Shown here piece by piece: positions 15,816 through 22,544 of a stretch of DNA of 26,154 bases. The notes beneath the pieces are model-generated. The model had not been told where the DNA came from. It saw only the letters and a program-made list of their open reading frames with translations, and did no database searches. A program made the position numbers and the translations under genes. Source of the DNA: CAIZGX01 sp044371675 (GTDB lineage: Bacteria; Bacteroidota; Bacteroidia; Flavobacteriales_D; Sanyastnellaceae); NCBI GenBank assembly GCA_044371675.1, contig JBILTF010000027.1, positions 1-26,154 of the forward strand. The letters are read 5' to 3'. The stretch's first letter is position 1. Every line of letters starts with the position of its first letter.

Positions 15816-17306
15816 TTATTTCTTATTCTTCCGAATAAGCTCTTCCCACTTCTGCTGAATTCCTTCCGCAGGAAGGGGCGTGTATTCATATTGAAGTAAG
15901 CCTTTGAAGTTTGTCTGTATGGCATACGGGACAGCGCCTACGCGAAGGTCTTTTATCAGTTTGAAGTCATTTCCGCCATACAATATTTCCATGTTTTCAA
16001 GCTTCAGTGGCGCTATGGTTTTTTCGAACGATTCGAAAGTGTCGTGCATGCCAACGACCACAATGCGAAAATCACTTTTGTATTTTGAAGCCATGTGGTT
16101 CAATAGCGCAAGGTCACGTTGACACGATTTGCCCTCATTAAAGAAATACAAATACATGTTCCGGTCGCAATGCTCTGTGAATTTCCATTTATCGTTATTC
16201 GAATTAATCAAAGTGAAGTCGGGCAGAACACTGTTTTTTTTCAATCCTGAAAACTCAATCTCACAAGCCTTCGCCAATTGTCTACTCGTTTCGAATTTAC
16301 TTGTGCTCTCAATCATGGAAAGAATTCTTTTCATCAGGGCCGGACTGTGCGCACGCGTGTAGTAGTTCTTTCGCAAAGCGGCAATAAGAATGAGCTCTTC
16401 CAATTGCGCGAAGTGTGTGCTGTCTGGATTCAAATAATGAATAATCGGCTCTGCAGTCTTTGCTGTTTCCATAAGCGTGGTAAACGCTTGCGCATCGCGT
16501 GTGTTCAACGAAGGATTTAAATAATTGGAGGCAGATAATTCCAACCATTTAATGAAAGCGGAATTTTTTAAGTCAATAATCTTACTAACCGTTTCAAGGC
16601 TAACAGGGGCATTCGCCAAAAGCCGTAAGGTGAAAATTTCACACGCTGCATAATTTTTTAGAAATGAATCTTTCTTTAATTCAGGTTCAAACAACAACTG
16701 CATTTTGTTTTCAAGCGATTCAATTTGGGTTAGGAAGTTCACTTGTGCCGATGCGTATTTCGAAGAATCTTCCTTCGAGTTGAATTTCACCAAATCCGAT
16801 TTCGGATTGTTCTCTTGCATGCGTGAAGTAGCCGCTTCGTTTTGCTGAGAATTTAAGAGCAAATAATCGAAAGAATTTTCAGAAAGGAATTTGGCTATTT
16901 CAGTATTGATTTCTCCAATGACTGCATTCGTTCGATCAGCACTGTTGGTTTCAATTCGCGCTTCGAAATTGCGAATAAGTCCGTTTTGTGTAACCGTAGT
17001 GTCCGCCGAAAGAAATTCAACTTGATATGTTTGCTTGGGTGAAATCCACAAGGAAATCTGCGCATTGCTTGTACACAAATACAAATTCTCTTTTTGTTTG
17101 GTTGGAATTTTTAATTCGAATTCTCCTTTGGCGTTGGCCGTTGTCTGTGAAACAATGATAAGATTTTGCGTCAATGCATCGCTCGTAAAACAAGCGTAAA
17201 CTTTATTGTTAGAGGCCACCGCGCCAGACCCTTTAATGAGGATTTCTTGTCCAAAAAGGAAATGCGAGCTGGCAAGAAAAAATACAATAGAAATGTTCTT
17301 CATCAT
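15816..17306 (-). CDS. Secreted thioredoxin-fold (TlpA/DUF4369-like) protein lacking the nucleophilic cysteine
   Basis: A 496-residue protein with a signal peptide (cleavage near residue 19, before QEILIKGSG). Residues 20-100 resemble the beta-rich N-terminal domain found in Bacteroidota TlpA proteins; 110-350 are a helical, poorly conserved middle. Residues 365-496 form a thioredoxin-like domain with FTLINSNNDKW, the strand YLYFFNEGKSC and a cis-proline at 460 (VGAVPYA). At the active site only the second cysteine remains (C395), with G392 where the attacking cysteine should be. Thiol-disulfide exchange by the usual mechanism is therefore unlikely. The start overlaps the RsmD-CoaD stop as ATGA (ATG at 17306, or at 17303 one codon later). 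It is the last gene of the DUF3822 operon. Confidence 0.75.
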   Translation of the reverse strand: MMKNISIVFFLASSHFLFGQEILIKGSGAVASNNKVYACFTSDALTQNLIIVSQTTANAKGEFELKIPTKQKENLYLCTSNAQISLWISPKQTYQVEFLSADTTVTQNGLIRNFEARIETNSADRTNAVIGEINTEIAKFLSENSFDYLLLNSQQNEAATSRMQENNPKSDLVKFNSKEDSSKYASAQVNFLTQIESLENKMQLLFEPELKKDSFLKNYAACEIFTLRLLANAPVSLETVSKIIDLKNSAFIKWLELSASNYLNPSLNTRDAQAFTTLMETAKTAEPIIHYLNPDSTHFAQLEELILIAALRKNYYTRAHSPALMKRILSMIESTSKFETSRQLAKACEIEFSGLKKNSVLPDFTLINSNNDKWKFTEHCDRNMYLYFFNEGKSCQRDLALLNHMASKYKSDFRIVVVGMHDTFESFEKTIAPLKLENMEILYGGNDFKLIKDLRVGAVPYAIQTNFKGLLQYEYTPLPAEGIQQKWEELIRKNKK

Positions 17307-18301
17307 AACTGAATTCCTTTTGGAAGGAACGAAGAAATGTCGCCGTTATTTTTATAGATCTCACGAAGAACCGTACTTTGAACATGCGACAACTCAGGAG
17401 TGGTCACAAGCAATATTGTTTCAATGCCATCTGAAATGGCTTTGTTCATGTTCGCAATGGTGCACTCATATTCGAAGTCGGTGCTGTTGCGTAATCCGCG
17501 AAGCAAATACTTTGCTCCAATCGATTGACAGAATTCAACTGTTAATCCTTCATACTTCGCTACACGAATATTCGAATGTCCTGCAAATGTTTGTTCCACA
17601 AATGCCATTCGTTGCTCCAAGGAAAATAAATAATTCTTCGTGGTGTTCACGCCAATGGCTACAACCACTTCATCGAATAGCGCTGCTCCACGAAGAACAA
17701 TGTCTTCATGGCCGGTTGTAATCGGATCAAACGATCCTGGAAATACTGCTATGCGTTTCATTTGTTTTCGATTTTGAAAAAATGAAAAATGCACATGTCC
17801 GTAACTGCGTGCTTGCCAAAAATACGGACTGTCTTCGAATTTTATGTCTTTCCCGTGCTCAATAATTAACAACTGAAGTTGATCACTTTTCTTTTCGAAA
17901 ATCAATGCAGGCAATTCCTTCAGCCAAGGTAAATCGTAAGGCGGATCAGCGAATACCACTTGCGGTAAGTCGGTTTGTCTTCCTAAAAAAGTTCGGACAT
18001 CCGCTGTGAATATATCCATTCCATCGGCTTGAAAGTCACGCTTCACTTGTTGCAAATGTCTTGAATGCTTCGGGCTGCTTTCCACTGCGATTACCCGCTG
18101 AACCCCGCGCGAGGCGGCTTCTAAACTTATGGCTCCGGTTCCTGCAAACAAATCCCACATGAGCGAAACGTCATCCCATTCCACCAAATGTTGCAACACA
18201 TTGAACAACGCTTCCTTTGCGAAATCGGTCGTAGGTCTTCCTGTGAATGATTTGTCCACCTTAATGGTGCGACCTTTCCATTCGCCGCCAATTATGCGCA
18301 T
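17303..18301 (-). CDS. RsmD-CoaD fusion: 16S rRNA m2G966 methyltransferase joined to phosphopantetheine adenylyltransferase
   Basis: A single 332-residue frame containing two complete enzymes. Residues 1-175 are RsmD: MRIIGGEWKGR, RPTTDFAKEALFNVL, the SAM loop DLFAGTGAISLEA (50-62) and the catalytic FADPPYD (117-123). Residues 181-332 are CoaD, which makes dephospho-CoA from phosphopantetheine and ATP: FPGSFDPITTGHED with the nucleotidyltransferase T/HxGH motif as TTGH, then LLRGLRNSTDFEYE and the C-terminal LSHVQSTVLRE. The linker is only QNRKQ. The genes are usually separate, and CoaD still starts with its own ATG at 17761, so internal initiation is possible. The fusion depends on a T6 run at 17777-17782: with T5 the rsmD part would read FKIENK and stop in a TGA overlapping that ATG. 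Confidence 0.88.
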   Translation of the reverse strand: MRIIGGEWKGRTIKVDKSFTGRPTTDFAKEALFNVLQHLVEWDDVSLMWDLFAGTGAISLEAASRGVQRVIAVESSPKHSRHLQQVKRDFQADGMDIFTADVRTFLGRQTDLPQVVFADPPYDLPWLKELPALIFEKKSDQLQLLIIEHGKDIKFEDSPYFWQARSYGHVHFSFFQNRKQMKRIAVFPGSFDPITTGHEDIVLRGAALFDEVVVAIGVNTTKNYLFSLEQRMAFVEQTFAGHSNIRVAKYEGLTVEFCQSIGAKYLLRGLRNSTDFEYECTIANMNKAISDGIETILLVTTPELSHVQSTVLREIYKNNGDISSFLPKGIQL

Positions 18302-19083
18302 AACATGTGCAATTTCCAGAGGTCGTTCAACGAATTCGCTTTCATGCTTTCAGAGAACTGAACATTGCGGACATACGATTCGAAAACTTCAACATAGTTC
18401 GAATCGAAATGTGTTCCCTGCACAAACACAGGTAACGCCGCTAAATCAATTCCATATTGAATACATCCGTTCGCCAAGAAGTACAAAATATCTTCGGCCG
18501 TATTACCGGCATATTCATTCAACAACACCAAGGCATTGTTTTTTTCAAGACATAAATAATGTTTTTCCTTTCCTACCCAAAGCGTTGCTTTCGATTGAAC
18601 CAAACTCGCATGTGCGCGCTGTCCAGGAAGAAGGAGAGTAGGCAAAGCAAGAATTTCAACGCCAGCAATGAAACGTTCCAAATTCACAACAGACGAATGC
18701 GTTGCGAAAACAACTACAACATCTTGTTGTGTGTTGAAACGATACGCCAAGAATTCATTCTGAGTTATTTGAGGAAGGTAATTCGCCACTTCGTTTTCTT
18801 GAAACATAGCCTTCGGAATAAGATTGAAGGCAAGAGGCTCAACCGAGAGGATGGTCTTCTTGAAAACCGCGCTGGGCCAATGCTTTTGAAGCCAAGAAAC
18901 CGATTCAGCGAAGGGAATACTCTCTCCAATCGGAAACGATTGGTTATGCGTAAATATGACAACACCATCTTCCGGCTGAGCGAAGGCAATGGAAACAAAG
19001 AAAGATTCCAGGTGCACAGAGGCATGCAGACGCGCGCTGTTTTCTACCACAGCTGTCGGAATTTGAAAGGTCTCAGTGTTCAT
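18292..19083 (-). CDS. DUF3822 family protein
   Basis: A 263-residue cytoplasmic protein without signal peptide or membrane segment. I recognise it from overall character and position as DUF3822, a Bacteroidota family of unknown function commonly encoded just before rsmD and coaD. Visible features are an N-terminal beta-rich half with SFFVSIAF, a central VVVVFATHSSVVNLERF and a C-terminal LVLLNEYAGNTAEDILYFLA. The alternation of strands and helices suggests an actin-like ATPase fold, but I see no convincing phosphate loops, so this is only a suggestion. It overlaps the RsmD start by 10 bases and leads the operon. Divergent from the helicase gene, from which it is separated by 84 bases. Confidence 0.75.
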   Translation of the reverse strand: MNTETFQIPTAVVENSARLHASVHLESFFVSIAFAQPEDGVVIFTHNQSFPIGESIPFAESVSWLQKHWPSAVFKKTILSVEPLAFNLIPKAMFQENEVANYLPQITQNEFLAYRFNTQQDVVVVFATHSSVVNLERFIAGVEILALPTLLLPGQRAHASLVQSKATLWVGKEKHYLCLEKNNALVLLNEYAGNTAEDILYFLANGCIQYGIDLAALPVFVQGTHFDSNYVEVFESYVRNVQFSESMKANSLNDLWKLHMLCA

Positions 19084-19167
19084 CGTGAAAAAATACGCAT
19101 AATTAATTTCTCAGCTAATTTACATCATTGCTGCGCTTGGTCTTTCTTTGCAAGCGATAATAAAATC

Positions 19168-20619
19168 ATGAGTCACACTGCGTTCGAACAATTACTGCTG
19201 GAGAATTTTTCTTTTGCTCCCACAGCGGGGCAGAAGAAGTTGTTCCATGCCTTTGCGCGAATGATGTTTTCCGAGAAGGCACGGTTGGCACTTATGATTA
19301 AAGGTTATGCGGGAACGGGTAAGACCACCTGCGTAAAAGCCATGGTTGATTCACTTGCGGAACATCGCGTGAACGCAGTGCTTCTAGCGCCAACCGGAAG
19401 AGCCGCGAAGGTCTTGGGGAATTATTCAAACCGGAAGGCAAGTACCATTCACAAAGAAATCTATGTGAAGCGCATGGATCGCAGCGGACGCGTTTGGTTC
19501 GAGTTGAAGGAAAACGAAAACATTGATACCGTGTATTTCGTGGATGAAGCTTCCATGATTGGACAAGACACCGTTGTGTTTTCAGAAGATAGTTTCGATG
19601 CGGGAAGTTTATTAGATGATTTGCTCTCGCATGTATACAGCGGCGAGCGATGCAGGTTGGTCATCATCGGTGACACCGCGCAGCTTCCTCCTGTCGGCTG
19701 TCCGTTAAGCCCTGCGTTGAATATGGAAGGCTTACGCGACAACTACTCGCTGAATATTGCCGCCATAGAATTGCTTGAAGTGATTCGTCAGAAAGAAGGC
19801 TCTGGAATTTTAATTAATGCCACTTCCTTGCGCGAATTAATTGTGAGTCAAGGAAACGAATTGCCTCAATTTTCAACCTTGAACTTCAACGACATTCATC
19901 GGGTAGACACCGATATGCAGCCTGTTGTTGAAGAGGCCTTGCAGGAATACGGCATTGAAGATTTGGTCATCATTACCCGTTCGAACAAACGCGCGAATCT
20001 GTTCAATCAGCAGGTTCGTTCTAGAATTTTAGGGAACGAAGAAGAGATTAATTCGGGAGACCGAATGATGGTTTTGAAGAATAACTATTTCTGGCTCGAT
20101 GAAAAAGAATCGAAGGAAGTGGGCTTCATTGCCAACGGAGATATTCTGAATATCCTTCGCATAAAATCGTTCGAAGAACGCGGAGCTTTTCGCTTTTGCA
20201 AAGCCATTGTGAAAATGGCCGACTATCCGGAAATGCCCGAGATGGAAGTCATTCTATTATGCACCACCATTTGGGAAGAATCTGCTCAGTTGTCGAAGGT
20301 GAAGATGCAAGAGCTCTGGCAGGTTTGTGCGCTCGATTATCCAGATGCATCAACTGTTGGACAGTTGCGAAAACTGCTTCAAAAAGATTCGTATTACAAT
20401 GCCTTGCATGTGAAGTTCGCTTATGCCATTACGTGTCATAAAGCCCAAGGTGGACAGTGGCCGTGTGTGTTTGTAGATCAGGGATATCTCACAGATGAGA
20501 TGGCCGGATTGGAATTGAATCGTTGGTTTTACACAGCGCTAACACGTGCGCAGAAAGAAGTCTATCTTGTTGGATTTCAAGAAAAATTAATTGTCGAAGA
20601 AGAGCGGAATCTATTTTGA
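19168..20619 (+). CDS. RecD-like SF1B DNA helicase (AAA-family ATPase)
   Basis: A 483-residue ATP-dependent 5'-3' DNA helicase of the RecD/Dda class. Helicase motifs in order: I, GYAGTGKTT (46-54); Ia, APTGRAA (74-80); II, VDEASM (125-130); III, GDTAQLPPVG (168-177); V, CHKAQGGQW (423-431); VI, YTALTRAQ (455-462). A UvrD-like C-terminal fold is present, but the RecB/RecC-binding extension of RecD is not, and the size is close to stand-alone Dda-type helicases. The reading frame is open for another 609 bases upstream, but that part is the antisense of DUF3822; the ATG at 19168 starts directly before the conserved region. Its 3' end overlaps the convergent TlpA gene by 9 bases. Likely role: repair or restart of stalled forks. 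Confidence 0.9.
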   Translation: MSHTAFEQLLLENFSFAPTAGQKKLFHAFARMMFSEKARLALMIKGYAGTGKTTCVKAMVDSLAEHRVNAVLLAPTGRAAKVLGNYSNRKASTIHKEIYVKRMDRSGRVWFELKENENIDTVYFVDEASMIGQDTVVFSEDSFDAGSLLDDLLSHVYSGERCRLVIIGDTAQLPPVGCPLSPALNMEGLRDNYSLNIAAIELLEVIRQKEGSGILINATSLRELIVSQGNELPQFSTLNFNDIHRVDTDMQPVVEEALQEYGIEDLVIITRSNKRANLFNQQVRSRILGNEEEINSGDRMMVLKNNYFWLDEKESKEVGFIANGDILNILRIKSFEERGAFRFCKAIVKMADYPEMPEMEVILLCTTIWEESAQLSKVKMQELWQVCALDYPDASTVGQLRKLLQKDSYYNALHVKFAYAITCHKAQGGQWPCVFVDQGYLTDEMAGLELNRWFYTALTRAQKEVYLVGFQEKLIVEEERNLF

Positions 20620-21924
20620 AAGCTTGAAGAACATTTCAATCTCTTCCGGCGATTTCGGTTTCGCAACAATGCGCATATTCTTGTCTAGAATGAAAAAAGC
20701 CGGAGTCTTCGTAATGCGATAGTCTTTTGCTCCTTTTGAATCCCAACCTTTCATTCCGCATAAATTGGTAAAGGTGAATTCTCTTTCAGTTACCGCTTGT
20801 TTCCATGCGTTCGCATCGTTGTCTACCGAGTATCCCACGAACGCAATGTTCTTTGCAGCATAGTCTTTACTCAACTTCGCAATTTTCGGGGCTTCCGTTT
20901 TGCAATGGCTACACCAGCTGCTCCAGAAAATAAGAAGTGTGTATTGATTCGCAGCACAAGTCTTCTTCAAGTCGAAGGCAACATTGTTTAGGTCGTTACT
21001 TGTAATGTTAGTTGGAGTCTTTCCAACGCTAACGCGCTCAATGCTTTCTGCGTTTCGCTTAATGACGTTCGAGAAATTATCGTCGCCGCACGATTCATCG
21101 TTAATGAAATTGTCCATGAGATACAGCGTAATGTTTTCCATTCCACTTTCATAAAATCCGGTGAGCATTTCATTCAACACAAATTCATATACGCGTTCAT
21201 TGGCGTGCGCTTTTTCGGTAAGAAGTCCAATGCAATCAATGAATCCGCTTTCGGTTCCTTTGCTAAACTGACGCATGAAACTTTGAATGCGGTCATTCAA
21301 GACTGTCGTGTGAACTAGTCGCGCATCGCTGAATTCAAGGTTGTCCCAGTAATGTGCTTTGTCTTTCGAGGGTTCACGTTTCCAGTCGATCAATTGTGAA
21401 ACGAACGAAGTTTTAATCGAATGCTTGTCGCGCTGAATGCATTCCAGTTGGTAGGCATTGAACGAAGCTTCTAAGTCGGTTAATTCTTTTTCAGCGGTAG
21501 AGTCTTTGTCTTTTTTCCAACGAATGTTCAACGATTTCTTCTTTACGCTGAATTCGTTTTCCTTTTTTACATATTCATTCCAAAGAAGATTCCGATTTCC
21601 TTTCGTACAAGAAATCCCATTGTCCCAGCGCGCGCCTTGAATGGCGAAAGTTGTCTCTAATTCTGCATTATCAATAGCTACAATGGCCATATTGGAAGGG
21701 GTAAGGCCTAGGGCATAAAGTCCTTCACCGTAGTTCCCATTGAATTTAAAAGTGTTGTTTTGAATGGTTGTGGAATCCGCCACATCGAGCGTGCGTCCTG
21801 TGGTTTTCCATAAGCGAACCGTTGTTCCGTTCGGATAAGTTGCTGTTCCAGAAATAACGTGAGATTGCGCAAAGGCCGCAACGCTGCATAGAAGTATCGA
21901 AAGGGCGAATAATGTTTTTCTCAT
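20611..21924 (-). CDS. Secreted TlpA-family thiol-disulfide oxidoreductase
   Basis: A 437-residue protein with signal peptide MRKTLFALSILLCSVAAFA, cleaved before QSHVISG. Residues 22-110 are a DUF4369-like beta domain (SGTATYPNG, DSTTIQNNTFKFNG), followed by a helical middle of about 190 residues and a thioredoxin domain at 310-437. The redox site is intact: FWSSWCSHCK with C338 and C341, and the cis-proline P408 in TKTPAFF. Such proteins reduce or exchange disulfides in the periplasm, often in cytochrome maturation or under stress, but the partner is unknown. Same architecture as the protein at 15816-17306, which has lost the site. Its 3' end overlaps the helicase gene tail to tail by 9 bases. 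Confidence 0.9.
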   Translation of the reverse strand: MRKTLFALSILLCSVAAFAQSHVISGTATYPNGTTVRLWKTTGRTLDVADSTTIQNNTFKFNGNYGEGLYALGLTPSNMAIVAIDNAELETTFAIQGARWDNGISCTKGNRNLLWNEYVKKENEFSVKKKSLNIRWKKDKDSTAEKELTDLEASFNAYQLECIQRDKHSIKTSFVSQLIDWKREPSKDKAHYWDNLEFSDARLVHTTVLNDRIQSFMRQFSKGTESGFIDCIGLLTEKAHANERVYEFVLNEMLTGFYESGMENITLYLMDNFINDESCGDDNFSNVIKRNAESIERVSVGKTPTNITSNDLNNVAFDLKKTCAANQYTLLIFWSSWCSHCKTEAPKIAKLSKDYAAKNIAFVGYSVDNDANAWKQAVTEREFTFTNLCGMKGWDSKGAKDYRITKTPAFFILDKNMRIVAKPKSPEEIEMFFKLSK

Positions 21925-21940
21925 CGTGAAATTTCTAAAA

Positions 21941-21948
21941 CAAAAATA
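21941..21948 (-). promoter_or_regulatory. -7 box of the TlpA gene
   Basis: TATTTTTG on the minus strand (21948-21941) matches TAnnTTTG and ends 17 bases before the ATG at 21924, predicting a leader of about 13 nt. No clear -33 box. Confidence 0.5.
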
Positions 21949-21961
21949 ACACCAACTTTAA

Positions 21962-21969
21962 TAGCTTTG
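21962..21969 (+). promoter_or_regulatory. -7 box of the 174-residue unknown gene
   Basis: TAGCTTTG matches TAnnTTTG and ends only 8 bases before the ATG at 21977. The predicted transcript start is about 4 bases before the ATG, so the mRNA would be nearly leaderless. No clear -33 box. Confidence 0.55.
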
Positions 21970-21976
21970 TTCGGAT

Positions 21977-22501
21977 ATGCGAGAATCTATACTTTTAAAG
22001 TACGATGTGGCCACGGAAGAGGAGCTGGAAGAGTTTCTTTACGGTGCTGCTTTCGAAGAAGCCAAGCTCTATCGTTCGCGCATGGGTGTGCGTTTGCTGC
22101 GCAGAAAGCATGTGAAGAAAATTGAAGAGTGCTCAACAGATATTACGCTTGGGTTGAATGTTCAAGAGGTTAACTTGTCTCAGGCAATGTGGGTTGAAGG
22201 AAATTCGTGGTTGGAAAATCTGCGAGCTTTAGAAGCAGCGATGAGTCTTGGATTCAGACAGGTCTTTCAGGCGAGCGGGGTGTATGAGATGCATTATGCG
22301 TTGGAAGGGTTGGAGCGAGCCGTAACCGATTGGGAAGATTTTTTGTTGAAGTCAGATTTGGAATTGCTGGAAGAACCGGTTCACTCGAAAGAAGAATTAC
22401 CAACCGCAGAAGCCATTCAATTTTTGTTGATGGGGGAAGAAGTGAAAGCGCTGCCTTTGTTGCGAAAGGAGAAGACGCGATTAAGCGCCTTCATTAAATA
22501 G
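21977..22501 (+). CDS. Uncharacterised 174-residue charged protein
   Basis: I do not recognise this protein. It has 174 residues with no signal peptide or membrane segment. The first third is rich in Glu (ATEEELEEFLYGAAFEEAKL) and switches to a basic stretch (SRMGVRLLRRKHVKKIEE). The middle is mixed with Trp-containing segments (SQAMWVEGNSWLENL), and the C-terminus is helical and charged. It is probably a mostly alpha-helical cytosolic protein. A -7 box eight bases before the ATG supports the start and real transcription. The RND/MMPL transporter gene follows after 43 bases on the same strand with no terminator, so the two are probably co-transcribed. Confidence 0.7.
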   Translation: MRESILLKYDVATEEELEEFLYGAAFEEAKLYRSRMGVRLLRRKHVKKIEECSTDITLGLNVQEVNLSQAMWVEGNSWLENLRALEAAMSLGFRQVFQASGVYEMHYALEGLERAVTDWEDFLLKSDLELLEEPVHSKEELPTAEAIQFLLMGEEVKALPLLRKEKTRLSAFIK

Positions 22502-22544
22502 ATACGAATTGAAAACCTTTTCGAAATAAGATTGTTGGAAGAGT

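Noticed and set aside
18559..19167. N-terminal extension of the helicase reading frame by 203 codons
   Set aside because: It is antisense to the DUF3822 gene, has a low-complexity basic composition and matches nothing in the helicase family; the ATG at 19168 starts directly before the conserved domain.
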